A DNA stretch of 64,000 bases from Leptospira fluminis (GTDB taxonomy: Bacteria; Spirochaetota; Leptospiria; Leptospirales; Leptospiraceae), in contig NZ_RQEV01000003.1 in the NCBI RefSeq assembly GCF_004771275.1, forward strand, positions 1 to 64,000. The letters are read 5' to 3'. Each line of letters starts with the position of its first letter. Positions within the stretch are counted from its first letter, which is position 1. This document shows, in pieces, positions 1 to 9,168 of the stretch. The position numbers and the translations under genes were made by a program. The notes under the pieces are model-generated. The model was not told where the DNA came from. It worked only from the letters and a program-made list of their open reading frames with translations, and did no database searches.

Positions 1-255
1 GAACTCTAAATCCCCGATCTTAATCTCAGCTTTTTAATTTCTCATTCGCAGTTATAATTGTTGTTAAGGAACTTTGTTTTGCCTCTGCAAAGTTTTTAAA
101 AAGAGAGAAACTCCGTTTTTCAAAACCAGTTCAGCTTTGCCGGCGATCTTCCATACGAAAAAGGCCGTAAAAACCAATGTAGAGAATCGAGGTGGCCCGT
201 CAAGGAAAAACGTACGGAATTCTTTCGATTTTTTATTTCGGAGAGCTTTGTGAGG
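1..255. other. Left-edge intergenic region
   Basis: I see no convincing gene here. Open frames on both strands lack ribosome binding sites and have no recognisable protein character. The stretch lies between whatever gene is left of the window and the dispersed repeat that starts at 256. Confidence 0.5.
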
Positions 256-504
256 AAGGCCCCACCCTGCTCTGGGTGGGGGCCGGTGCGGTGGTACCCC
301 TTCGCACCTTTGCGCGCGCTTCATCGCATATCAGAAATTTCTCAATTCGACAAGAAAGTTTTCGGGCAAATTCTTGTAGGAGGTCCCCACGAGAAGGAGT
401 GGAAAAAAGAAGTTGTAGAAAGGAGCTTTTTATGATAGAGCAACGGACGACAATTGGCCCACGAGCCCACCGCCTCCACCCGAACCTGGGTGGGGGCCGC
501 CAAA
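256..504 (+). repeat. Dispersed 249-bp repeat, copy A
   Basis: This segment recurs almost base for base in inverse orientation at 44248-44493. Both ends carry a GC-rich hairpin with the same stem: CCACCC-loop-GGGTGGGGGCC at 261-284 and CCACCC-loop-GGGTGGGGGCC at 476-497. The left end and the reverse complement of the right end resemble each other (GGCCCC(C)ACCC...GGGTGG), like imperfect terminal inverted repeats. The interior holds GTAGGAGGTCCCCAC and a strong AAAGGAG ribosome site 7 nt before an ATG at 432, which opens a short frame beginning MIEQRTTIGPRAHR. In this copy that frame runs on antisense into ogt. No target-site duplication is visible. It could be a non-autonomous mobile element or a structured RNA/terminator repeat. 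Confidence 0.85.
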
Positions 505-567
505 TTTCCCCACTAGCACCACCTAGTCCCGTCGCCCAATCCTTTCTCCCGCAAGTTATGACCTCTT

Positions 568-1155
568 CTAAGAACAACCGGCTTCGAATAGATCGGCGTC
601 TTGTTCCAAATGAATCCACTTCCGGATTCCCCGAAGCAAATCCGGATCGGATGGCTCGGAAGCTTTTCCTTGTCTCAATTCCAACTCCAATAGAAATTTC
701 TTCCTATCCAATCCTCCGCCGTATCCCGTTAAGCTCCCGTTGGAACCGATCACTCGATGACAGGGCACGATGATCGCGATCGGATTTTTTCCGTTCGCAA
801 GACCTACGGCTCTGGAAGCGCTCGGATTTCCAATTCTACGAGCTAATTCACCGTAGGAAATGAGAGTCCCGAACGGAATCCGAGTGAGTTCCTTCCAAAC
901 CTGCCTTTGAAACGGAGAGCCGACGGAAAAAGAAATCGGAAGATCGAATTCTTTCCTGGAACCCGCAAAATACTCTGCAAACTGTCGGATCGCGAGGGAG
1001 ATCGGTTTCAGATCCGGATTTTCCAGCCACTTCGAATCGAGTTCGGCGGCATATTTCTGCTTACTCATATTCACTCTTACGATGTCTTTTCCGTCTGAGA
1101 GAATTAGAATCTCTCCGATCGGGCTCTGGGTCTTTCCGTAATAATACATATTCAT
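568..1155 (-). CDS. ogt: Methylated-DNA--protein-cysteine methyltransferase
   Basis: This suicide repair protein moves the methyl group from O6-methylguanine or O4-methylthymine in DNA onto its own cysteine. The active-site motif PCHRVIG is present, with the acceptor Cys at about residue 132 of this 195-residue form, followed by the GYGGGLDRK segment typical of the family. The start was set at 1155, where ATGA overlaps the stop of the upstream ada-alkA gene. The GGAGG sits very close to that ATG, so the ATG at 1149 (spacing 7) may be the one used. Translational coupling to ada-alkA places it in an alkylation-response operon. The C-terminal 30 residues after the catalytic domain are charged and not recognised. 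Confidence 0.92.
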   Translation of the reverse strand: MNMYYYGKTQSPIGEILILSDGKDIVRVNMSKQKYAAELDSKWLENPDLKPISLAIRQFAEYFAGSRKEFDLPISFSVGSPFQRQVWKELTRIPFGTLISYGELARRIGNPSASRAVGLANGKNPIAIIVPCHRVIGSNGSLTGYGGGLDRKKFLLELELRQGKASEPSDPDLLRGIRKWIHLEQDADLFEAGCS

Positions 1156-2582
1156 TCCTCCAATGATTTCCACAGATGCATGGTCGCGTACGAACGCCAC
1201 GGCCTCCAAGATTCCGCTCTTTCCAGCACTTTACGAGGATTGTCCTCCCCCAACGCTTTACGTATTCCTAAATCAGTATGCGGAAACGCGTCCGGCCAAC
1301 TCAATCCCCGCATCGCGATGTATTCCGCCGTCCACTTTCCGATACCTTTGATTTTCATGAGCTCGTTCAGCTGCATGTCGAAGTTTCCGTCGGGCCTGAG
1401 ATCCAACTTCTCTTCCGCTATCGCTTTTGAGAAATTCAGAATAGTTTCCGCGCGACCGAGAGGCATTCCAAGAGAAGCGATTTTCTTCACATCGGTTTTA
1501 GCGATCCGTTCCGCATTCGGCATAAGATGGGTCAGACCGGCTACTTCCGTTTCCACTCTAGTTCCGAATTTGTCCGCGAATCTTCCCGCAAGCGTTGTCG
1601 CGGCCTTTACGCTGATCTGCTGGCCCAAGATCGCGCGGATTCCGACTTCGAACGTATCGAAAGCGCCGGGAACCCGGAGTCCGGGGTTTTTTGCGGACAA
1701 TTTGCCGAGACGTTTCGAAATCAAAGTGGGTTCGGCATTCAGATCGAATAACTTCCGTAAACGGGATAGCACGGGAACCAAAACGGGAAGCAAGGAAATG
1801 CCGATCTTCGCCTGGAGCATATCCTTTCCGGAAATCGGAGAAACGGAAACCGTTCCTTGAAAACCTCCGATAGATGCGGTCCGGCTATACGTTTCGCCCC
1901 GGATGAATTCCACTCCGAAAAGAAGTCTTTGATTCAAAAAACCTAATAAAGTCCCCCAATCGAAAGGAGGTCTAAAACTCAGGTCGCAATTCACGTAATC
2001 CGTGTCGCGAGCCGCGACCCGAGTCCTACGGAATTGACTCGGAACCATCCGATACCTACCCTTAAAGAGCGCGTTGAATCTCCTTAGGCTGGAAAAACCG
2101 CTCGCAAACGCGATGTCCGTCACACGAAGATCCGTATCCGTCAGCAAACGCTTTGCCAGAAGCAACTTCTGGGTTTGAGCCAGCTCGATCGGAGAAACTC
2201 CGAATTCGCTTTTGATTACCCGCCTCAAATGGCGCGAAGTTACTCCGAATTCCTCCGCCAGGTCCTCCACGGAGCCTTCGCTTAACGCACCTTCCTCTAT
2301 CATCTGCATCGCCTGATTTGCGAGACGACTCGTTGCCTCCATCGATGAGTAACCGGGCGCAAGTTCAGGTCTGCATTTTAAACAAGGCCTGTAACCGGCG
2401 ACCTCCGCTGCCGCTGCGCTCGGATAAAACGCACAATTCTTGAAATGCGCGGCTCTCACCCTACAAATCGGACGGCAATAAATCTTAGTGGTTTTGACAG
2501 CGATAAAAAATACTCCGTCGAATCTAGAGTCATGGGTCAAAATCGCTTGGTAACAAATATTCGCGTCCAACATCGACGACAC
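1152..2582 (-). CDS. Ada-type regulator fused to AlkA DNA glycosylase
   Basis: A bifunctional adaptive-response protein of 476 residues. The order is an Ada metal-binding domain with Cys36, Cys40, Cys67 and Cys70 (YCRPIC and RPCLKC), an AraC-type helix-turn-helix (about 95-190), an AlkA N-terminal domain, and a HhH-GPD glycosylase domain with LMKIKGIGKWTAEY and catalytic Asp437 in FPHTDLGIRKAL. By family knowledge the Ada domain accepts a methyl group from phosphotriesters and switches on the regulator, while AlkA removes 3-methyladenine and similar bases. The O6-methylguanine activity that E. coli Ada carries in its C-terminus is supplied here by the overlapping ogt gene. ATG at 2573 is an alternative start. 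It is the first gene of the pair and probably controls itself. Confidence 0.9.
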   Translation of the reverse strand: MSSMLDANICYQAILTHDSRFDGVFFIAVKTTKIYCRPICRVRAAHFKNCAFYPSAAAAEVAGYRPCLKCRPELAPGYSSMEATSRLANQAMQMIEEGALSEGSVEDLAEEFGVTSRHLRRVIKSEFGVSPIELAQTQKLLLAKRLLTDTDLRVTDIAFASGFSSLRRFNALFKGRYRMVPSQFRRTRVAARDTDYVNCDLSFRPPFDWGTLLGFLNQRLLFGVEFIRGETYSRTASIGGFQGTVSVSPISGKDMLQAKIGISLLPVLVPVLSRLRKLFDLNAEPTLISKRLGKLSAKNPGLRVPGAFDTFEVGIRAILGQQISVKAATTLAGRFADKFGTRVETEVAGLTHLMPNAERIAKTDVKKIASLGMPLGRAETILNFSKAIAEEKLDLRPDGNFDMQLNELMKIKGIGKWTAEYIAMRGLSWPDAFPHTDLGIRKALGEDNPRKVLERAESWRPWRSYATMHLWKSLEE

Positions 2583-2745
2583 TATACGATACTTTCTCCG
2601 GTTTGACTCGCCATTTTCGGACCTGTTCTTCGATGCCTTCGATTCCGAGGAAAAACGGAAATCTCACCGACGGCTATTCAAAAAATGAACCTGGAGTTGT
2701 CACGGGCCTCCCTTCCCCGGCGTCTTCATTGAAAAAGAGGGAAAA

Positions 2746-3189
2746 ATGGGCCTAAGATTGAATTATGCAAAAGCTTATCCTGAAGCCTTGGAATCGATGT
2801 TGAAAATGGAGAAATTCGCGAAATCAGGAGGAATAGAACCGCAATTATACGAACTAGTCAAAATACGGGCCTCGCAGATCAACGGATGTGCGTATTGTAT
2901 CGAAACGCATACGAAGGATGCGAGAGCTTTCGGAGAAAAGGAAAGAAGGATCTATCTACTGAATACTTGGAGAGACGCACCGTGTTATTCCGAAAAGGAA
3001 AGAGCCGCTCTGGAAATAACGGAATATGTTACCCGAATCTCCGAAAAGGGAGTTCCCGAAGAGGTTTATGAAAACGCGAGAGCGTATTTCGACGAGCGCG
3101 AATTCGTCGCACTGGTCGTTCTGATCAATACGATCAATTCCTGGAACAGGATTGCGATTTCGACGGGAATGCAAGCGTTGATGATTTAG
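2746..3189 (+). CDS. AhpD-like carboxymuconolactone decarboxylase family protein
   Basis: A 147-residue all-helical protein with the AhpD redox motif CAYCIETHTKDAR (Cys48, Cys51, His55). In this family the CxxC pair with the nearby His supports alkylhydroperoxidase or thiol-disulfide chemistry. The N-terminal LNYAKAYPEALESM and the C-terminal NRIAISTGMQ segments are typical of the short single-domain members. The start ATG follows GAGGGAAAA with short spacing. It is transcribed away from ada-alkA across 163 bp and runs into a stem-loop shared with the chemotaxis receptor on the other strand. The substrate is unknown. Confidence 0.85.
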   Translation: MGLRLNYAKAYPEALESMLKMEKFAKSGGIEPQLYELVKIRASQINGCAYCIETHTKDARAFGEKERRIYLLNTWRDAPCYSEKERAALEITEYVTRISEKGVPEEVYENARAYFDEREFVALVVLINTINSWNRIAISTGMQALMI

Positions 3190-3190
3190 A

Positions 3191-3234
3191 GGAAAGGAAT
3201 TCGATCCCGGCTCGCAGAAACGAATTCCTTTTCC
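3191..3234. terminator. Stem-loop between convergent genes
   Basis: GGAAAGGAATTCG (3191-3203) pairs with CGAATTCCTTTTCC (3221-3234) with one bulged base around a 17-nt loop. It lies exactly between the stop codons of two converging genes, so it probably ends transcripts from both sides. No strong T tract follows on either strand. Confidence 0.55.
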
Positions 3235-3240
3235 GAAAAA

Positions 3241-5316
3241 TCAGTTCGTTTGAAAACGACCGACCAAACCTGTCAGTTGCGTCGCCTGACCTCTCATTTG
3301 GCCGGAGTAACTCGTAACCTGATCGGCTCCGGCGGCAATCTCTTGCGTTCCTTCCGAAATGCTTAGGATCGTTTTCGTGATTTCTTCCGTGGCTCGCTTC
3401 TGCTCCAGAACCGCCTCCTCTATCTGTAGACTGAAATTCATCAGACTCGTGGAGCTATGGCCGATTTCCACCGTATTATTTTCCTGAGTTTTGACGGATA
3501 CGAGAACGCTCTTGGCCGTACGATCGAACTCTTCCACCCTCGTTTTCAAACGTTTGAGCACGTCCGATGCCTCTTCCACTTTCGCGTTTCCGTTCGTGAC
3601 CGCCTCGTTCGTGGAATTCACCAGATCGCCGATTTCTTGGACAGAGGCGGCTGTCTGCGCGGCTAATTTTCCGATCTCTTCCGCGACGACCGCAAAGCCT
3701 TTTCCCGCTTCTCCCGCTCTTGCCGCCTCTATCGCCGCATTCAAAGCAAGTAGATTCGTTTTTTCAGATATATCGGTGATGATGGAAAGAATTTCGGAAA
3801 TCCGAGAGGCGGAATCCCGTATCCCGGCCATTGCCCTCGTAGAGGAACTCATCGCACTCTCTCCGCTGGCCGCTTCCGCCATGGATTCGGTGGCAAGCGT
3901 CGCCAAGCCTTGCATTTCCCGATTGATATTCGTGATCTGTTCACGTAACAGAATCACGTTACCGTCAATCTCCTTCATGTTCGATACCGCTTTTTCCATA
4001 GAAGTACCTACGTTTGCAGCGGAGGACGCTAACTCTTCCACGGCTGCGGAAGATTGTTCCGCTGCGGAAGCCTGGGTCTGAGCCACTTCGGAAAAATTGC
4101 CGGAAGAAGAGTTCATCTCGTCGGAAGTCTTGGACATCTTGTCCGCGGTAGAACCGATTTCCAGAACGATCTTACGCAGACTGTCCCTCATCTGGGACAT
4201 CGAGTTCAACACCTTACCGATTTCGTCGTCATTTTCGTAATCGGTGTGAACCGTCAGGTTTCCTTTCGCGATCTCCTCCGAGAAACCTATGGCTTGGAGT
4301 AATCCCGTGCTGATCAATTTTTTAAAGATCAGATTCAAAACGATCAAGACTGCCACCAGGATCAATATCGAAGTGATAGCGCTTTCCAAAATCACGTTCC
4401 TCAACTCCTGCCAGAAGATCGACTCGGGAATGCTGACCTTTACGACCCAATATCTAGCTTCCCTTCCGATACGAAAGGGAGTGTAATAGTGGATATGCCC
4501 TTCGGAACGACGATCGAATCTCTTTCCTTCGTCTTTTTTCTTTAATACATAATCCAGCTCATCCTTGTCGCCGATCATTTTGCCGACCACTTCCACATCC
4601 GTGCTGTGCGCTGCGACCAATCCTTTCGGCGATACCAAGGAGATGTATCCTTGGCCGCGAAACGGTTTGATTCCCTTAAAAAAGGCCTGCAGTTGGTCCA
4701 GAGAGATGTCTATCCCTGCGACTCCGTAGAATTTTTCGTCGACGCTGATGGGGGCAGTAAGGGAAATCATCCATACGTCCTTTCCGTTTACCGGATATAA
4801 GTATGGGTCGATAACGGCCATTTCGTTCGTCTTTTTTGGAATATTATAAAATTCCCCTTTTTCGTCCTCCCGGTCGAAATTGACGCACGGCTCCAACAAC
4901 AGTTCTTCCTCACTCTTTCCCCTATTGTAATAAGGAATGAACCTACCCGTCGCATCGTGCCCCGGAGTGTTCACGAATTGGTTGTCGCGACCGTCGAATG
5001 CGTTCGGCTCGTAGATCAACCAGAAACCGAACCATTTTTTGTTCCTGGACAACATCCCTTGCATGGCCTTTTGAACCGGAGCTCTTTCGTGAGTTGCATA
5101 AATCAAGGGCCAGCGGAAACCACGGATCATTCCCAATCCGATATCCAGCATATCCTTGACTTCCAAGGACCAGCGGTCAGCGGTGACTTCCGAATTACTT
5201 TCAACTTCGTTCTTTAGATTTCTGTAGGAGGAAATGGAATTTAACGTCGCCAAAAGAACAAAACCGGCGAGCAGAACCAAAGAGACATAGATGGAAACTC
5301 TTATGCGAATACTCAT
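3241..5316 (-). CDS. Methyl-accepting chemotaxis protein
   Basis: A 691-residue transmembrane chemoreceptor. One N-terminal membrane helix (about 8-30) is followed by a periplasmic sensing region that looks like a dCache domain ([29 protein letters not shown]), a second helix (about 305-330), a HAMP linker and a long coiled-coil signalling domain. The conserved hairpin that contacts CheA/CheW is at 515-547 ([20 protein letters not shown]...). It should feed attractant or repellent sensing into flagellar control; the ligand cannot be read from sequence. There is no CheR/CheB-binding pentapeptide at the C-terminus (ends VGRFQTN). Two tandem 23-bp repeats lie 48-93 bp upstream of the start. Confidence 0.95.
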   Translation of the reverse strand: MSIRIRVSIYVSLVLLAGFVLLATLNSISSYRNLKNEVESNSEVTADRWSLEVKDMLDIGLGMIRGFRWPLIYATHERAPVQKAMQGMLSRNKKWFGFWLIYEPNAFDGRDNQFVNTPGHDATGRFIPYYNRGKSEEELLLEPCVNFDREDEKGEFYNIPKKTNEMAVIDPYLYPVNGKDVWMISLTAPISVDEKFYGVAGIDISLDQLQAFFKGIKPFRGQGYISLVSPKGLVAAHSTDVEVVGKMIGDKDELDYVLKKKDEGKRFDRRSEGHIHYYTPFRIGREARYWVVKVSIPESIFWQELRNVILESAITSILILVAVLIVLNLIFKKLISTGLLQAIGFSEEIAKGNLTVHTDYENDDEIGKVLNSMSQMRDSLRKIVLEIGSTADKMSKTSDEMNSSSGNFSEVAQTQASAAEQSSAAVEELASSAANVGTSMEKAVSNMKEIDGNVILLREQITNINREMQGLATLATESMAEAASGESAMSSSTRAMAGIRDSASRISEILSIITDISEKTNLLALNAAIEAARAGEAGKGFAVVAEEIGKLAAQTAASVQEIGDLVNSTNEAVTNGNAKVEEASDVLKRLKTRVEEFDRTAKSVLVSVKTQENNTVEIGHSSTSLMNFSLQIEEAVLEQKRATEEITKTILSISEGTQEIAAGADQVTSYSGQMRGQATQLTGLVGRFQTN

Positions 5317-5363
5317 AGCGAAGAAAAAGGATTCATAGACCGAAATTTTTTAAAAGTAAAAAA

Positions 5364-5409
5364 GATTTTTTCCCATTCGATATTTGGATTTTTTCCCATT
5401 CGAGATTTG
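5364..5409. repeat. Two tandem 23-bp repeats upstream of the chemoreceptor
   Basis: The units at 5364-5386 and 5387-5409 share GATTTTTTCCCATTCG and differ at one base. They sit head to tail, 48-93 bp before the chemoreceptor start codon on the opposite strand, where a promoter or activator site would be expected. They could be paired regulator sites or just a local duplication. Confidence 0.7.
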
Positions 5410-5575
5410 AATTTAGCCGATTCCGTTAACCGAACTCGGAGCGCGGTTTTTTTTCGGTCCTTTTAGTTTTGAATCGTTCTATTTCTCGGTTTTTTCCGCA
5501 AAAAATCATGCCCAAACGGTATATGGATTCTTCTTGACCCGACTTAAAACGACCCCAGCCTGGTACCGGACCCGT

Positions 5576-6016
5576 ATGGTGCACCGCTTTTTCATCGCTT
5601 TTATCGCCTTTCTTTTTGCGGGCCAAGCCATGCATGCCGCATTCCAGCGCTATTCTTACGATTTTTCCGTTTGTACCTGTAACCACGGTTCCGCTTCCGA
5701 AACCCACAGTTCTCACGAAGAAGACCAATTGTTCGCAAAGAAAATCCTAGAATCCGGAACAAAGGGAATTTCTTCGGCAAACAATGCACGGAATTGCCAT
5801 TCCAAAGAGGCCCAAGAATCGGCTCCCCACAAATGTTCCTGTAAAAAGCACGAAAAATCCTCTCGAACTTTAACCCTTGCCGGTCCTTTTTTAAAGGGAA
5901 AACCTGCCTTCCGGATTCGTCCGGAATTTTATGCCTTCGAATCCTGGCCAGATTCGGATTCCTTTTTGACAGTCGGACACCCGCACGATATTCTCCGGCC
6001 CCCTTCTCACCTTTAA
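5576..6016 (+). CDS. Exported Cys/His-rich small protein
   Basis: I do not recognise a named family. The product (about 146 residues) starts MVHRFFIAFIAFLFAG, a signal peptide or single membrane helix. It then has three Cys/His clusters: VCTCNHG with nearby HSSHEED, NCHSKE, and HKCSCKKH. Five cysteines and many histidines in an exported protein suggest a metal-binding role. The C-terminal half is not Cys-rich. A TTG at 5534 in the same frame could extend the N-terminus, but it gives a poor signal peptide and overlaps a possible promoter element (TTGACC). It precedes the beta-propeller lipoprotein gene by 196 bp in the same direction, at the head of the proposed envelope redox module. Confidence 0.6.
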   Translation: MVHRFFIAFIAFLFAGQAMHAAFQRYSYDFSVCTCNHGSASETHSSHEEDQLFAKKILESGTKGISSANNARNCHSKEAQESAPHKCSCKKHEKSSRTLTLAGPFLKGKPAFRIRPEFYAFESWPDSDSFLTVGHPHDILRPPSHL

Positions 6017-6212
6017 ACTTCCCGAACATTCAGGCGGTGCGGAAAGGCAATTCTCCCATTTCCGCAATCTTTTCCCTAATCTAATAGGGTCTTAAAAACG
6101 ATCGAATTACGTCTTTCGAAGAACGAACGGAAACGAAATCGGTTCGAGCGAGGCGCTACGAAACTCTGGAAGAAACCGCCGGGATAGAGAAATAACATTA
6201 GGTATTTATAAT

Positions 6213-7586
6213 ATGAAAACAATATGTTCCGTATTTTTCACGGTACTATTCGGATTTGCATTCGCAAACTGTGCGGTTCCCAAAGATGGAAGTCGCAATC
6301 GTGGGATCTTAGCCATGGACCTCATCGTCATGAGTCAGCCTCAGGCTTTGGTTTATATTGCGAACCAAGGAAGCGGAAATTTCGGAGTAAACGTTCTTCA
6401 GGTTTCCATGACTGGAGCGGTATCCTTACTTCCCGGAACTTCTTTCGGTGCGATTCCCGGCGGTTTGACGGCCACAGGAATCGGTTCCGGCCATGTCCTG
6501 AGCACGGTTAAGGGCGCAAATCAAGTCGCAATTTTGGATGCAAGACAAGGATCCTCTCCGTTAAGGATGCTCTCGGTAGGCACGAATCCGAATACGATCT
6601 ATGTGGATCCCGCGAATACCGACCATAGCTGGTTGTTAAACGACGGAAATTCGACCGGGGCGGATCCGATTCTATGCTCCTCCACCCAGGGATCCTTTAC
6701 GGTCATCCATGATACCTCCGATCCCGTCCTTCTATCTCACACCCACGCAAATCTATGCGTAGGAAAAGGGCCACACGACGCCGCCTCCCAAACCCAGGAT
6801 CCGAAACTTGCCATGGTCACGAACCAAGGGGATAATACGGTTTCCGTCATCGACAATAGCGAAGACTCCCCCACTTTCCTAAGCCAAACCGGAGGGATCC
6901 TGAATACGATTACGTTAGCCTCCAAGCCGAAAGGAATGGTCTATTCTTCCCTTACGAATCTATTTTATACTTACCTCCCCGCAACTCCCGGAAGCATAGC
7001 GGTGATAGATCCGACCGGAAACGGAAACACGGGTGCGTTGGGAACTCCGATCGCGAGCGTAGGCACGACGTATTCTACTTTAAAATTGGATACCACGGGA
7101 CAGTTCCTGATTCTCGCGGGAACGGACACCTCTACCTCCCCGAATAAAGGGAATCTGCAGGTCATCAACGTTAGTACCGGTGTAAAAACCCCGATCACGG
7201 TGGGCAACGTGGGATTTTCGGACATACAGCAATCTCCAGACGGGAAACGGTTGTTCGTGTCGACGGCTTCGACGGATGCTTCCACTTCCGCGAATCTGAT
7301 GTACGTTTACGATAGTTCCAATCTTCCCAATCTGAATCTTTTGAGTACGATTCCCGTAGGAAAAGCCGCGACTACTTACAGAACCTTCGCACTGAATTCG
7401 ATAGGAAATTCGGTACAGAACATCTTCGTTCCGAACTTCAGCGATGGAACGATTTCCGTGATCGACGGAAAAAGTTATACCGTTACGAATTCCTTTACCG
7501 TAGGGGGAAATCCTTCTCTCACGACGATCTTTCAACCGGGGGGCGCGACTTCCTCGATGAACATGGGTGGAATGAATGGAATGTAG
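6213..7586 (+). CDS. YncE-like beta-propeller lipoprotein with Met-rich tail
   Basis: A 457-residue lipoprotein. The signal peptide ends FGFAFANC with the likely lipidated Cys20. The body consists of repeated blades of the YVTN/YncE type (VYIANQGSGNFGVNVLQV, LAMVTNQGDNTVSVIDNS, IFVPNFSDGTISVIDG), as in seven-bladed propellers that bind partners or small ligands outside the cytoplasm. The last residues are MNMGGMNGM, a methionine pattern often associated with Cu(I) binding. The start ATG is preceded by AGGT at 9 nt. It overlaps the next gene by 11 bp, so the two are very likely co-translated. I infer attachment to the periplasmic or outer face of the envelope; the precise role is unknown. Confidence 0.85.
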   Translation: MKTICSVFFTVLFGFAFANCAVPKDGSRNRGILAMDLIVMSQPQALVYIANQGSGNFGVNVLQVSMTGAVSLLPGTSFGAIPGGLTATGIGSGHVLSTVKGANQVAILDARQGSSPLRMLSVGTNPNTIYVDPANTDHSWLLNDGNSTGADPILCSSTQGSFTVIHDTSDPVLLSHTHANLCVGKGPHDAASQTQDPKLAMVTNQGDNTVSVIDNSEDSPTFLSQTGGILNTITLASKPKGMVYSSLTNLFYTYLPATPGSIAVIDPTGNGNTGALGTPIASVGTTYSTLKLDTTGQFLILAGTDTSTSPNKGNLQVINVSTGVKTPITVGNVGFSDIQQSPDGKRLFVSTASTDASTSANLMYVYDSSNLPNLNLLSTIPVGKAATTYRTFALNSIGNSVQNIFVPNFSDGTISVIDGKSYTVTNSFTVGGNPSLTTIFQPGGATSSMNMGGMNGM

Positions 7587-8754
7587 AAAATTCGTTAGCG
7601 TTGGAATCTTCGTCGCGATTTTCACGATTTCTCGAGTTTCGATCTCCGCTCAGGAATCGGATCCCGCTCCGACTCCGTTAGAGCAGGAGATTCCGGCCGT
7701 TCCGAAAGAGAAAACAAAGGACGGGGAGAGGAAAACGCACGAACACGGGAAAGATCACCTTCTCGAAGCTCCCGCCGGATTGATGGGAACGCACACGCAT
7801 ACTCCGGGAACAATTACGGTAGAATATCGTTATATGCTGATGAATATGTCGGGTCTATACCAAGGAGGAGGTAAAATGGATCCGACCTTGCCTCTCATCC
7901 TGCCCCACAATACCGTAACGACCATGAATCCGATGGCCGGAATGGCGATGCCCTCCAGCACAACCACGAGCTCCACATATATGATGACACCGGTCAAAAT
8001 GAACATGGAAATGCACATGGCTACGGCAATGTTCGCGATTACCGAGAATTTGACCGCAATGGCGATGATTCCCTACGTCAGGAATACGATGGAAATGTTG
8101 AACGCGGGCTCCTACCTGAACTCGTATATGAGCGCTAAAGGAGCGGGAGACATCCAAGGACAACTATCTTATCGATTCGTTCATAAGGAAAACCATAACC
8201 TCCTTGTGAACTTCGGCTTCAGTTTTCCGACAGGCTCTATAGATGAAAAAGATTATATGGGGCCCGGAACCGTGCGAAGCAAAGTACCATATAACATGCA
8301 GCCGGGAACGGGAACCTACAACCCTTCTCCCGGACTCACTTATACGGGAAAATGGGAAAAAGTTTTTTGGGGAAGCCAAGCTTTCGCCAATTTAAGAAAC
8401 GGAAAGAATGCGAACGCCTACAAATTCGGAAACCGCTATGAAGCTTCCGTATGGATCGGATACAAGATCGCGGATTGGATCTCGTTATTGGGAAGATTTC
8501 AATTCCAAAAATGGGAAAATATCAGCGGAGCGGATCCGACCTTGAGCATTTTGATGGATCCGCAAAACGACCCTGAGAGACAAGGAGGAAGGAGATCCGT
8601 GGTTTATGCAGGAACGAATATCAGGCTTCCTTTTAGTTCGGAGGTGGAAACCAGGCTTAACTTAGAATACGGAGTCCCCGTATACCAACACTTGAACGGA
8701 CCTCAATTAGGATTGAAGTCCGCGTTTAACGTTTCGGCGCAGGCGATATTCTAG
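7576..8754 (+). CDS. Met/His-rich outer-membrane beta-barrel protein
   Basis: A 392-residue exported protein (signal peptide ending SISA). A short Glu/Lys/His-rich linker (THEHGKDH) precedes the motif APAGLMGTHTHTPG and a barrel with repeated amphipathic strands ending in ...SAQAIF, a typical outer-membrane C-terminus. The first third is extremely rich in Met: YRYMLMNMSG, TTMNPMAGMAMP, VKMNMEMHMATAMF, TAMAMIPYVRNTMEML. I know this arrangement from uncharacterised barrel proteins that often sit with copper oxidases or periplasmic copper proteins. Binding or export of Cu(I) is an inference. The gene overlaps the propeller gene by 11 bp and abuts the cytochrome gene with no gap. Confidence 0.8.
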   Translation: MECRKFVSVGIFVAIFTISRVSISAQESDPAPTPLEQEIPAVPKEKTKDGERKTHEHGKDHLLEAPAGLMGTHTHTPGTITVEYRYMLMNMSGLYQGGGKMDPTLPLILPHNTVTTMNPMAGMAMPSSTTTSSTYMMTPVKMNMEMHMATAMFAITENLTAMAMIPYVRNTMEMLNAGSYLNSYMSAKGAGDIQGQLSYRFVHKENHNLLVNFGFSFPTGSIDEKDYMGPGTVRSKVPYNMQPGTGTYNPSPGLTYTGKWEKVFWGSQAFANLRNGKNANAYKFGNRYEASVWIGYKIADWISLLGRFQFQKWENISGADPTLSILMDPQNDPERQGGRRSVVYAGTNIRLPFSSEVETRLNLEYGVPVYQHLNGPQLGLKSAFNVSAQAIF

Positions 8755-9168
8755 ATGGGTCTCCGGGAAGTTCGGTTTCTCAATATTCTTTCGGTCTTAT
8801 CCGTGTTCGCGTTTTTTTCCTGCGAAAATTCCGGTGCGGATAAGATTCGTGGAGGAGAATTAGAGGCGCTTTTGCTCAGCGGGCAACAGATCAGCTACCA
8901 ATGTTCCGTCGCTAGACCGACTTTCGCCAGCCTCAGCCAAGGACAGGGAACGACCTACCATTGCGGTAGTTGTCATAGCGGAAGTAATATCAACGGCGGG
9001 GTCGATATCACAAGCTACAATTCCGTTTCGTCTGTGGTGGTGCCCGGCAATCCGAATGCGAGTATTCTTTTTCGAGTGGTGATTCCCGGAGGATTGATGT
9101 CCGCTTATACGGCAGACACTCTCAATCAGGCCATCTATTGTTGGATTAAAGGAGGCGCAAATCCATGA
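8755..9168 (+). CDS. c-type cytochrome-like lipoprotein
   Basis: A 137-residue protein with a lipoprotein signal ending FAFFSC (Cys23) and one haem attachment motif CGSCH (Cys70, Cys73, His74). The later GNPNASILFRVVIPGGLM segment matches the distal part of small planctomycete-type cytochrome domains, where the Met (here within GGLM) can be the second axial ligand. It should be an envelope-anchored one-electron carrier. The ATG follows the stop of the barrel gene directly, and its stop overlaps the yceI-like start (ATGA), so it sits tightly inside the operon. The electron partner is not evident within the window. Confidence 0.85.
   Translation: MGLREVRFLNILSVLSVFAFFSCENSGADKIRGGELEALLLSGQQISYQCSVARPTFASLSQGQGTTYHCGSCHSGSNINGGVDITSYNSVSSVVVPGNPNASILFRVVIPGGLMSAYTADTLNQAIYCWIKGGANP

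Noticed and set aside
192..773. 193-residue open frame over the repeat and antisense to ogt
   Set aside because: It runs through the repeat hairpins and the reverse strand of ogt; only the short part after ATG 432 has a ribosome site.
1180..1860. 226-residue open frame antisense to ada-alkA
   Set aside because: It is a shadow of a clearly conserved gene and has no protein family features.
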